From contig JAHCAY010000001.1 in NCBI GenBank assembly GCA_019634575.1, forward strand, positions 744,001-808,000: a stretch of DNA of 64,000 nucleotides. The letters run 5' to 3'. The stretch comes from Candidatus Didemnitutus sp. (GTDB taxonomy: Bacteria; Verrucomicrobiota; Verrucomicrobiia; Opitutales; Opitutaceae). The position numbers and the translations under genes were made by a program. Shown here piece after piece: positions 45,060 through 53,705 of the stretch (position 1 is its first letter; every line of letters begins with the position of its first letter). The notes beneath the pieces were generated by a model that was not told the origin of the DNA, did not search any database, and worked only from the letters and a program-made list of their open reading frames with translations.

Positions 45060-46439
45060 ATGACCAAGGCCCGCCAAGTCACGATCGCGCTCGTCTTTCT
45101 CGACGCCTTGGCCGTCGCGCTGTCGTTCAACCTCGTGGCGTGGCTGTATGGCGTCGGCTACGGACACGAGTGGATCGTGGCACCGCTGATCCTGCCGGTG
45201 GTGATTCACTTCCTCGGCGTCTATCTCATCGACGGCTACAGCGCGCGCACCGACATGCTGTCGATCACCTACGCCTCGCTGCACGTGATCGCGCAGGTCG
45301 GGGTTCTGCTGCTGACGTTGCTGCTCACCTACGCGTTCATCCCGGCGGGTTTCGAGCTGCAATCCAGCCGCTTCGTCACCTCCGTTTCCTATTTGGCGAT
45401 CATCCCGGTGTCGCTCTGGTATCGCCGGATTTTCTACCAAAACGTCCACCAAGGCGAACAGCAGCGTTACTTCCTCTTCCTCGGCAGCCCTGAAGCCTGC
45501 CTCGCTTTCAAGGAGGAGTGCCGGAAGAACGCGATGAAGCAATCGGTGCTCTACGCCACGCACGAGACGTTCGTTCGCTCCCCCCTCGCTCGCCCCCGTA
45601 GCGAGAGCGTGTCGACTCCGCCGTTCGGCGACGTGGTCGACTACCTCGAGGAATACTCCGGGCAGATCGACGCCATCATCCTGCGCGAATCCAGCCACGA
45701 GCTCCCCTCCGCCGTCGCGCAGCGCCTCGTCCAGTTGAGCTTCTCCGGCGTGCCGACCTACACCCTCGAGCTCTTCCACCAGGTCTACTGGCGCAAGATT
45801 CCCCTCTACCGGCTCAACCAAACGTGGCTCTTCCAGGAAGGTTTCCAGATCGCACGCGAGCCGGTCTTCGAGCGCATGAAGCGTCTGAGCGACATCGTGC
45901 TTTCCGGCATCGGGCTGCTGCTGTTCGCGCCGTTGCTGCCGATCCTCGCCGCCATCATCTGGCTGACCGATCGCGGACCGATTTTCTTTCACCAGACCCG
46001 GGTCGGGCGCAACCGCGTGCTCTTCGAGGCCTACAAGCTCCGCTCCATGCGCGTGCACCACGCCGGCGATCCCTACACCCGCGAGCACGACGACCGCATC
46101 ACGCCGATCGGACGCTTCATCCGCGCCGTGCGGCTCGACGAGGCGCCGCAGCTTTGGAACGTGTTCCGCGGCGACATGAGCCTGATCGGTCCGCGCGCCG
46201 AGTGGGTGAAACTCGTCGAGGAATACGAGCAGAAGATCCCGTGCTACCACTTCCGCCACCTCGTGAAGCCCGGCATCACGGGCTGGGCGCAGGTCAATTA
46301 TCCCTACGGCGCCAATCTCGAGGACACGATGCGCAAGCTCGAGTATGACCTCTACTACATCCGGTTCTTCTCGTTCGTCCTCGATGCGTCGATCGTGCTG
46401 AAGACGATTCACGTAATGCTCTTCGGCAAGGGGCGCTGA
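45060..46439 (+). CDS. Polyprenyl-phosphate sugar-1-phosphate transferase (WbaP/EpsE-like)
   Basis: The 459-aa product has four N-terminal membrane segments (about residues 5-130), a CoA-binding-like middle region, and a C-terminal bacterial sugar transferase domain from about residue 270. That domain contains KRLSDIVLSGIGLLLFAPLLP, FFHQTRVGRNRVLFEAYKLRSM, RLDEAPQLWNVFRGDMSLIGPRAE and KPGITGWAQV. It starts glycan assembly by moving hexose-1-phosphate onto undecaprenyl phosphate. ATG 45060 lies 50 bases after the GT4 gene. It is the last gene of the locus. Confidence 0.95.
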   Translation: MTKARQVTIALVFLDALAVALSFNLVAWLYGVGYGHEWIVAPLILPVVIHFLGVYLIDGYSARTDMLSITYASLHVIAQVGVLLLTLLLTYAFIPAGFELQSSRFVTSVSYLAIIPVSLWYRRIFYQNVHQGEQQRYFLFLGSPEACLAFKEECRKNAMKQSVLYATHETFVRSPLARPRSESVSTPPFGDVVDYLEEYSGQIDAIILRESSHELPSAVAQRLVQLSFSGVPTYTLELFHQVYWRKIPLYRLNQTWLFQEGFQIAREPVFERMKRLSDIVLSGIGLLLFAPLLPILAAIIWLTDRGPIFFHQTRVGRNRVLFEAYKLRSMRVHHAGDPYTREHDDRITPIGRFIRAVRLDEAPQLWNVFRGDMSLIGPRAEWVKLVEEYEQKIPCYHFRHLVKPGITGWAQVNYPYGANLEDTMRKLEYDLYYIRFFSFVLDASIVLKTIHVMLFGKGR

Positions 46440-46486
46440 ACCGGTCGCGCGCTGGAATAATCCGCGCGGCTGACTATCCGTTTCCC

Positions 46487-47884
46487 GTGGCTCGCACCAA
46501 ATCCTACGACCTCATCTGCCTCGGCGGCGGCTCCGCCGGCTTCAACGCCGCCCGCCTCGCCGCCTCCCTCGGCCAACGCGCCGCCATCGTCGATGGCGCC
46601 CCGGAACTCGGCGGCCTGTGCATCCTCAAGGGCTGCATGCCCTCGAAGACGCTGCTCTACAGCGCCGAAATCCTCCACCACGCGCGCCACGCGGCGAAGT
46701 TCGGCCTGCGCGTGCGCGGCGCCGAAGCCGACATGAAGGCCGTGCACGCCCGCAAGGTGAAGATCATCGGCGAATTCGCCGCCTACCGGCAGCAAGCGCT
46801 GGCCGGCGGGAAATTTGACCTCCACCGCGCCTACGCCAAATTCGTCGACGCGCACACCGTGGAGCTCTCCAACGGCCAGCGGCTGTCCGCCGATTACTTC
46901 CTCATCGGCACCGGCTCGAAGATCGCCGTGCCGCCCGTGCCCGGGCTGGCCGAAGCCAAATTCTGGACGAGCGACGACGTGCTCGATCTCGATTTCCTGC
47001 CCAAGAGCGTGATCGTCCTCGGCGGCGGCATCGTCGCGTGCGAGCTCGCGCAATTCCTCAGTCGCATGGGCGCGAAGGTCACGCTCGTCCAACGCAGCCG
47101 CAACATCCTGCGCGACCACTCCGAAGCCGCCTCGACCGTCGTGCAACGCGCCTTCGTCGACGAAGGCATCGAGCTCTTCGCCGGCACGCAAATCACCGCG
47201 ATCAAGCAGGACGCGCGCGGCACCACCGTGGAATTCCAACACGACGGCAAGCGGATCGTCCGCCGCGCCGCGCACCTCTTCAACGCGCTCGGCCGCGAGC
47301 CGAACACCGCCCAGCTCGGCCTCGCCGCCGCCGGCGTCCGCACCCGCCCGGGCGGCCAGATCGTCATCAACCGCTGGCAGCAATCGACCGCACCACACAT
47401 TTACGCCGCCGGCGATTGCTCCGGTCCCGCCGAGATCGTCCACATCGCCATCCAGCAGGCCGAGCTGGCCGTGCGCCATGCCTTCGGCATCAAGGGCATC
47501 AAGCCGATCGACTACTCTCTCCTGCTCAACGTCGTCTTCACCGACCCGCAACTCGCCACCGTCGGCCGGCTCGAATCGCAACTCCAAGAGGACGGGATCG
47601 ACTATCTGACCGCCTCCTACCCGTTCGACGACCACGGCAAGTCGATCCTCATGGAGGCGAAATACGGCTACGTGAAGGTCATCGCCGAACCGAAGCGCGG
47701 ACGCATCCTCGGCGCGGAGATTGTCGGCAAGGACGCTGGCGAGCTCATCCACTGTTTCTCCATCGCCCTGGCGCAGCGCAGCACCGTCTTCGACCTGCTC
47801 CGCGCGCCGTGGTATCACCCGACCCTCGCGGAAATCCTCACCTATCCGCTCGAGGAGATCGCGGAGAAAGTCCGGCCGAGTTGA
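46487..47884 (+). CDS. Pyridine nucleotide-disulfide oxidoreductase (dihydrolipoyl dehydrogenase/mercuric reductase-like)
   Basis: The 465-aa flavoprotein has an FAD motif LGGGSAGFNAA near residues 12-22, the redox disulfide GLCILKGCMPSK with C45 and C50, and an NAD site VLGGGIVACELAQFL near residue 179. The second FAD motif is IYAAGDC. The C-terminal dimer interface has the catalytic WYHPTLAEILTYP (His444/Glu449). All active-site parts are present. No lipoyl-enzyme subunit genes are nearby, so the physiological disulfide is unknown. GTG 46487 starts the conserved core. It lies 47 bases after the polysaccharide locus and may be separate from it. Confidence 0.9.
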   Translation: MARTKSYDLICLGGGSAGFNAARLAASLGQRAAIVDGAPELGGLCILKGCMPSKTLLYSAEILHHARHAAKFGLRVRGAEADMKAVHARKVKIIGEFAAYRQQALAGGKFDLHRAYAKFVDAHTVELSNGQRLSADYFLIGTGSKIAVPPVPGLAEAKFWTSDDVLDLDFLPKSVIVLGGGIVACELAQFLSRMGAKVTLVQRSRNILRDHSEAASTVVQRAFVDEGIELFAGTQITAIKQDARGTTVEFQHDGKRIVRRAAHLFNALGREPNTAQLGLAAAGVRTRPGGQIVINRWQQSTAPHIYAAGDCSGPAEIVHIAIQQAELAVRHAFGIKGIKPIDYSLLLNVVFTDPQLATVGRLESQLQEDGIDYLTASYPFDDHGKSILMEAKYGYVKVIAEPKRGRILGAEIVGKDAGELIHCFSIALAQRSTVFDLLRAPWYHPTLAEILTYPLEEIAEKVRPS

Positions 47885-48033
47885 GCTGTCGTCGGTTGCC
47901 CGTTCGGCCCGCAAAACGGGCCTCCATGGGGCGCAGCTTTGTCCCGAAGCGCGCGCGAACGGCCTGTCGCCCGTGGTTCGCTCCGGCGATTTTCCTTTTG
48001 CGGCACGCGCCGCGTTGAAACACAGGTAGAGCC

Positions 48034-49101
48034 ATGTCGAATTACGTCGCTCCCGCTTTTCTCACCGAGTTGCTCCACGCCAAGTCGCCCTCCGGCGCCG
48101 AAGCGCAGGCCCAAGCCGTCTACGACAAATTCGTCGAGCCGCACGCCGACGCTTACGCCAACGACGCCCTCGGCTGCCGCTACGCCACGCTGAACGCCAA
48201 GGGCGCGCCGACGATGATGTTCGCCGGCCACATCGACGAGCTCGGCCTCATCGTCACCTACGTCAACAAGGACGGCTATCTCTACTTCGACACCATCGGC
48301 GGCCACGACCTCAGCATCATCTCCGGCCGCCGCGTCATCATCCAGACCGCCAACGGTCCGGTGAAAGGCGTCACCGGCAAACGCGCGATTCACCTGATGG
48401 ACGACGAGGACCGCAAGAAAGTCCCGAAGAAGCACGAGATCTGGATCGACATCGCCGCCGGCTCGAAGGCCGAGGCGCTCAAGCGCGTGGCGATCGGCGA
48501 CGTCGCGACCTACGACCATGAGTTCGAACTCATCCACGGCAGCGTCGGCACCGCGCGGGCCTTCGACAACAAGGTCGGCGCCTACGTCGTCGGCGAAGCG
48601 CTCGTCCGTCTGAAGAAGGAAAAGGCGAAGCTCGGCGCGAAACTCGTCTCGGTCGCGACCACGCAGGAGGAAATCGGCGTGCGCGGCGCGACCACGTCGG
48701 CGTTCGCGGTCGACCCGCACGTCGCGCTGGCGGTCGACGTCGGCCACGCCACCGATCATCCGGACTGCGACAACCGCCGCTTCGGCGAGACCAAGCTCGG
48801 CGGCGGCCCGATCATCTGCCGCGGTCCGAACATCAATCCGAAGGTCTACACGCGCCTCGTCGAATGCGCGAAGAAGGCGAAGATTCCCTACCAGCTCGAG
48901 GCCGACCCGCGCCCGACCGGCACCGACGCCCGCGCCATCCAAATGGCCCGCGGCGGCGTGGCCTGCGGCCTCGTCTCGATTCCGCTGCGCTACATGCACA
49001 CGCCGAGCGAGGTCGTCGACCTCGAGGACGTGGAGAACTGCGTGAAGCTCTTCGTCGAGTTCGCGAAGTCGGTGAAGAAGGACGAGAGCTTCAACTGGTG
49101 A
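48034..49101 (+). CDS. M42 family metalloaminopeptidase
   Basis: The 355-aa product has the two-metal site of M42 (TET-type) aminopeptidases. His66 and Asp68 lie in FAGHIDELGLI, Asp178 in RAFDNKVGAY, Glu212-Glu213 in TTQEEIGVRGA, Asp235 in VDVGHATD and His322 in RYMHTPSEV. M42 enzymes form dodecameric tetrahedral particles that trim peptides in the cytosol, and some members act as endoglucanase-like or thiol-activated variants. It ends in a strong terminator. Confidence 0.94.
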   Translation: MSNYVAPAFLTELLHAKSPSGAEAQAQAVYDKFVEPHADAYANDALGCRYATLNAKGAPTMMFAGHIDELGLIVTYVNKDGYLYFDTIGGHDLSIISGRRVIIQTANGPVKGVTGKRAIHLMDDEDRKKVPKKHEIWIDIAAGSKAEALKRVAIGDVATYDHEFELIHGSVGTARAFDNKVGAYVVGEALVRLKKEKAKLGAKLVSVATTQEEIGVRGATTSAFAVDPHVALAVDVGHATDHPDCDNRRFGETKLGGGPIICRGPNINPKVYTRLVECAKKAKIPYQLEADPRPTGTDARAIQMARGGVACGLVSIPLRYMHTPSEVVDLEDVENCVKLFVEFAKSVKKDESFNW

Positions 49102-49141
49102 CGCGTCGCGTTACCCACCGCGACTCCGTGATGCGCCAAGT

Positions 49142-49169
49142 AGGGCCGGCTTCCGCCGGCCCTTTTTCG
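49142..49169 (+). terminator. Rho-independent terminator after the M42 peptidase
   Basis: A perfect 9-base stem AGGGCCGGC (49142-49150) with loop TTCC pairs with 49155-49163 and is followed by a T-rich tail (TTTTCGTTTT). It lies 40 bases past the M42 stop. Confidence 0.85.
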
Positions 49170-49213
49170 TTTTCGTCTGTGACTGTTGAGCCGACCTTCG
49201 CGAGGAGACCCGG

Positions 49214-49250
49214 TCAGAGTAGCGGGAGCTTCCAGCTCCCGCTACTCTGA
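49214..49250. repeat. Perfect 17-base palindrome with 3-base loop
   Basis: TCAGAGTAGCGGGAGCT (49214-49230) pairs perfectly with 49234-49250 around TCC. It has no T-tract and lies between two terminator-like hairpins, so it is not needed for termination. It resembles a REP-type element. Confidence 0.8.
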
Positions 49251-49291
49251 CGCCATCGGTTCGGCGACAAGGGCCGGTCCCAAAACGAATC

Positions 49292-49320
49292 AGGCGCGGT
49301 TTTCACCGCGCCTTTTGTTT
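49292..49320 (+). terminator. Second terminator-like hairpin between M42 and clpX
   Basis: AGGCGCGGT (49292-49300), loop TTTC and ACCGCGCCT (49305-49313) form a 9-base stem followed by TTTGTTT on the + strand. On the minus strand a weaker tail (GATTCGTTTT) follows, so it may also serve clpX, whose stop is 26 bases away. Confidence 0.65.
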
Positions 49321-49345
49321 GCCTGACTCTCGCGCTCTGCGGCGC

Positions 49346-50656
49346 TCAGGCCGCATCTTTGCTCGAGGAAGTCGACGAGTTCTTCGACGCCTTCTTGAGC
49401 GTCGGCCGTTTGCGGCCTTCGACGACGGCCTGATCGATCACGACCTCGACGACGTCGTCGCGCTGCGGGAGCTCATACATGACCTCGAGCATGAGTTTCT
49501 CGAGGATGGCGCGAAGTGCACGGGCGCCGGTCTTGAGCTCGATCGCCTTCTTGCCGATGGCGCGCACGGCGTCGCGCGTGAAGGAGAGCTGCACACCGTC
49601 CATCGCGAAGAGCTTCGAATACTGCTTCACCATCGCGTTCTTGGTTTTCAGCAGCACCTGCTCGAGATCCTCGACCTTCAGCTCGTCGAGCACGGAGACG
49701 ACCGGCAGACGACCGATGAATTCCGGGATCATGCCGAAGCGCACGAGATCCTCGGGCGCGACGGAGCGCATCATCTCGTCGGGCGAAAGTTCGTGGTCCT
49801 TGTCGTTGATGTGGAAACCGAGCGAGCGATGGCCGACGCGCTTTTTGATGACCTGATCGAGGCCGACGAACGCGCCGCCGCAGATGAAGAGAATGTTCGA
49901 GGTGTTGACCTGGATGTATTCCTGGTTCGGGTGCTTGCGGCCGCCTTGCGGGGGGACGTTGCACACGGTGCCTTCGAGAATCTTGAGCAGTGCCTGCTGC
50001 ACGCCTTCACCGGAGACGTCGCGCGTGATCGAGACGTTTTCCGTGGTGCGGCGGATCTTGTCGATTTCGTCGATGTAGATGATGCCGCACTCCGCCTTCT
50101 TGACGTCGTAGTTCGCCGACTGGAGCAGGCGGAGCACGACGTTCTCGACGTCTTCGCCGACGTAGCCGGCTTCGGTGAGCGTCGTGGCGTCGGAAATGGC
50201 GAACGGCACGTCGAGGATCTTCGCGAGCGTGCGGGCGAGCAGCGTCTTGCCGGACCCGGTCGGGCCGACGAGCAGGATGTTGCTCTTCTCGACCTCGACG
50301 TCGGTGAACTCCGCGGGCATCTCGATGCCATCGCGCGCGGCCTGGCTCGGGTCGAAATTGAGGCGCTTGTAGTGATTGTAGACAGCGACGGAGAGGACCT
50401 TCTTGGCGTGGTCCTGGCCGATGACGAAGTCGTCGAGGACCTTCTTGATCTCCGACGGCTTGACCAGGCGGAAGGCCGGCTTGTTGGTCGTCGGAGCGTC
50501 GGCCGGGGTGGACTTCACCTCGCGGTCGATGATCGTCTTGCAGACGTTCACGCAGGAGTCGCAGATGTAAACCCCTGGGCCCGCGATGATTTTGCGGACC
50601 TCCGCCTGCGATTTGCCGCAGAACGAGCACAGGGTCATGCGCGACGATTTGGCCAT
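49346..50656 (-). CDS. clpX: ATP-dependent Clp protease ATP-binding subunit ClpX
   Basis: The 436-aa product has the C4 zinc finger (C10, C13, C32, C35). Walker A GPTGSGKT lies at 131-138, followed by [15 protein letters not shown], Walker [11 protein letters not shown] and the pore and sensor region ending in FIGRLPVV. ClpX unfolds tagged proteins and feeds them to ClpP. It ends in a low-complexity tail (SSTSSSKD). It is encoded after clpP, with a 78-base gap holding a TAGGGG-N5-ACCTA site just before the start. An in-frame Met7 is a possible alternative start. Confidence 0.97.
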   Translation of the reverse strand: MAKSSRMTLCSFCGKSQAEVRKIIAGPGVYICDSCVNVCKTIIDREVKSTPADAPTTNKPAFRLVKPSEIKKVLDDFVIGQDHAKKVLSVAVYNHYKRLNFDPSQAARDGIEMPAEFTDVEVEKSNILLVGPTGSGKTLLARTLAKILDVPFAISDATTLTEAGYVGEDVENVVLRLLQSANYDVKKAECGIIYIDEIDKIRRTTENVSITRDVSGEGVQQALLKILEGTVCNVPPQGGRKHPNQEYIQVNTSNILFICGGAFVGLDQVIKKRVGHRSLGFHINDKDHELSPDEMMRSVAPEDLVRFGMIPEFIGRLPVVSVLDELKVEDLEQVLLKTKNAMVKQYSKLFAMDGVQLSFTRDAVRAIGKKAIELKTGARALRAILEKLMLEVMYELPQRDDVVEVVIDQAVVEGRKRPTLKKASKNSSTSSSKDAA

Positions 50657-50664
50657 GGTGTAAT

Positions 50665-50680
50665 TAGGTATCGGCCCCTA
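50665..50680. promoter_or_regulatory. TAGGGG-N5-ACCTA site upstream of clpX
   Basis: Read on the minus strand, TAGGGGCCGATACCTA has the same 16-base frame as the two sites before wzm, with one changed base in the right arm. It ends eight bases before the clpX ATG. With a single site and partial match, function is uncertain. Confidence 0.25.
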
Positions 50681-50734
50681 GAGCCGCTTAGTCGAGGGAT
50701 TTTTCCCGCCTAGTCTTGCCTTATGCCGCGCGGT

Positions 50735-51355
50735 TTATGCCGTCGCGGTGCCAGCAATCTGTTGCGCGTCGCGCGTCGAGGTGACGACGTGGTCCACGAT
50801 GCCGTAGGCCTTGGCCTCGTCGGCACTCATGTAGTAGTCGCGATCGGAATCCTTTTCGACTTGGTCGGCGGTCTTGCCGGTGTGCTTGGCGATGACGTTG
50901 TTGAGCGTCTCGCGCCAACGGAGGATTTCCTTGGCCGCGATGGCGATGTCGGCCGTCTGGCCGCCGGCGCCGCCGCTGGGCTGGTGGATCATCACGCGGC
51001 TGTTCGGGAGCGCGAAGCGCTTGCCCTTCGTGCCGGCGGCGAGGAGCACCGTGCTCATGCTCGCGGCCATGCCGATGCAATACGTGACGACGTCGCACTG
51101 GAGGAAGTTGATCGTGTCGTAGATCGCCATGCCGCCCGTGACGACGCCGCCGGGCGAATTGATGTAGAGATGGATGTCCTTCTTCGGATCTTCCATCTGG
51201 AGGAACAGCATCTGCGCGATCACCAAGTTCGCGACCACGTCGTCGATCGGGGTGCCGATGAAGATGATGCGATCCTTCAGCAGGCGGCTGTAGATGTCCA
51301 TCGACCGCTCGCCGCGGCCGGTGTTTTCGAGGACGATGGGAACGTAGTAGCTCAT
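50735..51355 (-). CDS. clpP: ATP-dependent Clp protease proteolytic subunit ClpP
   Basis: The 206-aa serine protease has its catalytic triad as Ser99 in GMAASM, His124 in MIHQPSGG and Asp173 in DRDYYMS. It has INSPGG and the conserved PKKDIHLY. The active-site Met96 replaces the more common Gln or Leu but does not disturb the triad. Fourteen subunits form the barrel that degrades substrates delivered by ClpX. The start overlaps the tig stop by four bases, so both are co-transcribed and coupled. Confidence 0.97.
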   Translation of the reverse strand: MSYYVPIVLENTGRGERSMDIYSRLLKDRIIFIGTPIDDVVANLVIAQMLFLQMEDPKKDIHLYINSPGGVVTGGMAIYDTINFLQCDVVTYCIGMAASMSTVLLAAGTKGKRFALPNSRVMIHQPSGGAGGQTADIAIAAKEILRWRETLNNVIAKHTGKTADQVEKDSDRDYYMSADEAKAYGIVDHVVTSTRDAQQIAGTATA

Positions 51356-52674
51356 TTGGTGGCGGCTGCCGGTTTGACGGTAGCCTTGGACACCAGGAAA
51401 TCAAGGGACTTGTCGAAGAGGATCTGCTGCTGGATCGCGCGGAACTGCTCGCGGTCCTTGCCGAGTTCCTTGACGAGCTTGTCCGGTTTCTGACCGGAGC
51501 GCATCGCTTCGCGCATGAGCCAATTATTGAGGTCCTTCTCGTCGACCTTGAGCTTCTCGACCTCGGCGATCTTCGCGAGGACGAGCTGCACCTTCACGCG
51601 CGAGAGGGCGGCCTTCGACGCGCTGTCGTAGAGCTCCTTCTTGTTCTTCTCGAATTCTTCCTGCGGCACGCCGTTGCGCATGTTCTCCTCGATGAACTGG
51701 CGGAGCACGCCGTCGCGCTCGCTGGCGACGAGGCTCTCCGGCACCGGGAAGTTCGCCTGCGCGATGAGCGCGTCGGTGATCTGGCGGCGCTGGTTGGCGC
51801 GGTTCTCGTATTCCTTGCGGCCGGTGAGGCTCGCCTTGATCTGGGCCTTCAACGCGTCGAGCGAGTCGACCTGGTTGTCCTTGAAAAACTTCTCGTCGAG
51901 CGGCGGCAGCGCGCGCTCCCGGACTTCCTGCACCTCGATCGCGTAAACGACCGACTTGCCGGCCAGCGCGGGCACCGCGGCGAAATCCGCCGGGAACGTC
52001 ACCGTCACGTCCTTCTTGTCGCCCTTCGCGAGGCCCGCGATCAGCTTGCTGACGCCCGGGAGCAATCCCTCGTTGGCGCCTTCGACTTCTTCCCAAGTCT
52101 GCGGCGCGGCGGCGTAGATCGCCTTGTCGCCCACGACCTCGGTCAACGGCTGGCCGTCGAGCGTGCCGGTGTAGCCGAAGCGCACGTAGTCGCCCTTCGC
52201 GGCGGGACGCTCGGCGACCTTGAAGTCGGCGCGCTCGCTGCGGAGACCCTCGATGACCTTCTCGATCTCCTCGTCCGTCGGCTCGGTCGAGGCGACTTCG
52301 GTGGTGATGCCCACATACTCGGGCAACTTGATCTCCGGACGCACGTCGACCGTGACCTTCACGGCGGCGGACAGGCCGGGGGCGAACTCGCCCTCTTCCA
52401 CGTCGACGATCGAAATCACATCGAGCTTCGATTCCTCGAGGCCCTGGCGGTAAGCCTTGCTCACCACCCGGCCCTTGAACTCTTCCTTCAGCTCCTTCGC
52501 GAAGCGCTTCTCGATCATCGCGGCCGGCGCCTTGCCGGGACGGAAGCCCGGCAGGCTCGCCTGCTTGGCGAACTCGCCGACGAGCGTCTTGTATTCGGTG
52601 TCCACCTCGCCCTTGTCGAGCGTCACGGTGAGAATCTTGCGGGTTTCGTTGGTGTCGGTGATTTGAACGTTCAC
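51352..52674 (-). CDS. tig: Trigger factor (ribosome-associated chaperone)
   Basis: The 440-aa product has all three domains. The ribosome-binding N domain contains [16 protein letters not shown], where the GFRxGK loop docks on L23. The FKBP-type peptidyl-prolyl isomerase domain lies around [14 protein letters not shown] (about residues 165-250). The helical C domain makes the substrate cradle. GTG 52674 is chosen because the conserved start [12 protein letters not shown] follows. A longer frame upstream has no family match. It is first in the tig-clpP-clpX operon. Confidence 0.96.
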   Translation of the reverse strand: MNVQITDTNETRKILTVTLDKGEVDTEYKTLVGEFAKQASLPGFRPGKAPAAMIEKRFAKELKEEFKGRVVSKAYRQGLEESKLDVISIVDVEEGEFAPGLSAAVKVTVDVRPEIKLPEYVGITTEVASTEPTDEEIEKVIEGLRSERADFKVAERPAAKGDYVRFGYTGTLDGQPLTEVVGDKAIYAAAPQTWEEVEGANEGLLPGVSKLIAGLAKGDKKDVTVTFPADFAAVPALAGKSVVYAIEVQEVRERALPPLDEKFFKDNQVDSLDALKAQIKASLTGRKEYENRANQRRQITDALIAQANFPVPESLVASERDGVLRQFIEENMRNGVPQEEFEKNKKELYDSASKAALSRVKVQLVLAKIAEVEKLKVDEKDLNNWLMREAMRSGQKPDKLVKELGKDREQFRAIQQQILFDKSLDFLVSKATVKPAAATK

Positions 52675-52903
52675 GGCTTTAAATTCGGGCGTTTTCTGAA
52701 TGAAAAGAGGTCGAGGTAAGTCGTCGCCGCGAGCCCGGTCAAGAGCCGTTTCAAACGGTCGCCCAGCGCCGGAAAATCCCCAACCGCAAACTCCCGACGC
52801 CAGCGCTCGACCGCCCCGCCGACATTTCGGCGTTTGGCCTTTTGGAGTTTGAGATTTGAGAGCTTGGAGCGCTCGCTCCCCTTCCCCATTGTTCGCCGAG
52901 CTG

Positions 52904-53587
52904 ATGGCCAACCTCGCTCAACTCCTTGCCCAACACGGCTGTATCCTCGCCGTCGACGCCGCCTCGACCACGGTCCAAGTCGGCCTGCTCCGCGCCGACC
53001 ATCCGCCGCTCTGGCGCACCAGCTCCGACGAGGCGGGCAAGGCCCTCTTTGCCCTCGCCGACGCCCTCCTCCGCGCCGCCGATCTGAACCTCGCCGACAT
53101 CCGCGCCTTCGTCTTCGACACCGGACCCGGCTCCATGCTCGGCGTGCGCACGGTCGCCATGGCCCTGCGCACCTGGCAAACCCTCGCCGCCCGTCCCGCC
53201 TACCAATTCCAGAGCCTCGCCCTCCTCGCCCGCGATCTCGCCCGCGCCGGCCACGCCGGCGCCGTCATCGCCGACGCCCGACGCGACACGTGGCACGTGG
53301 TCGAATTCACCGCGCCCGACCGCGTCGCGCCGCTCCGCCGCGTTCCCGCGGCCGAACTCGCCGCCGGCACCGCCTCGCTCTGGCAACCCACCGCCTTCCG
53401 TGTCTGGAGCCAATCGCCCCGCGCCGCGCAGGATTGCGCCTTCGACCTCGCCGCGCTGCTCGCCGCGCACCCCGACGCCGATCTCTTCACCGCCACCGCC
53501 GCCCCCGACGCCTTCCAGCACGAGGCCCCCGAATACAAGAAGTGGTCCGCGCAAGTCCACAGCGCCGCCACCGCGCATCCGAAATGA
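52904..53587 (+). CDS. tsaB: tRNA threonylcarbamoyladenosine biosynthesis protein TsaB
   Basis: The 227-aa product has an ASKHA-type N-terminal fold with CILAVDAASTTVQVGLL and IRAFVFDTGPGSMLGVRTVAMAL, the TsaB signature. TsaB is the scaffold partner of TsaD and TsaE in making t6A37 on tRNAs that read ANN codons. ATG 52904 is preferred, since a frame from 52856 adds residues outside the family. It is divergent from tig over 229 bases that contain short TTTGAGA-type words. Confidence 0.9.
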   Translation: MANLAQLLAQHGCILAVDAASTTVQVGLLRADHPPLWRTSSDEAGKALFALADALLRAADLNLADIRAFVFDTGPGSMLGVRTVAMALRTWQTLAARPAYQFQSLALLARDLARAGHAGAVIADARRDTWHVVEFTAPDRVAPLRRVPAAELAAGTASLWQPTAFRVWSQSPRAAQDCAFDLAALLAAHPDADLFTATAAPDAFQHEAPEYKKWSAQVHSAATAHPK

Positions 53588-53610
53588 ACCGAGCGGGCGC
53601 GGCTTCCCTC

Positions 53611-53686
53611 GTAGGAGCGCAGCCTTGCTGCGCCCTTTCCGCGAACGCGCCGCAGTTCGAGCGCAGCAACACTGCGCCCTTCCGCC
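53611..53686. repeat. Direct repeat of a GCGCAG hairpin word
   Basis: GCGCAGCCTTGCTGCGC (53617-53633) forms a 7-base stem with a 3-base loop. A second related hairpin GCGCAGCAACACTGCGC lies at 53661-53677. Both are followed by CCTTTCCGC or CCTTCCGC, so they are two direct copies about 44 bases apart. Confidence 0.7.
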
Positions 53687-53705
53687 TCGGATCAGACGCC
53701 GCACG

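Noticed and set aside
8670..46439. The glycan locus considered as a horizontally acquired island with mobile genes
   Set aside because: No integrase, transposase, tRNA attachment site or clear base-composition change is visible at its ends. Only the inner repeat gap hints at modular joining.
47906..47922. GGCCCG-CAAAA-CGGGCC hairpin after the oxidoreductase, considered as a terminator
   Set aside because: The stem has six bases and no T-tract follows on either strand, so I do not list it as a terminator.
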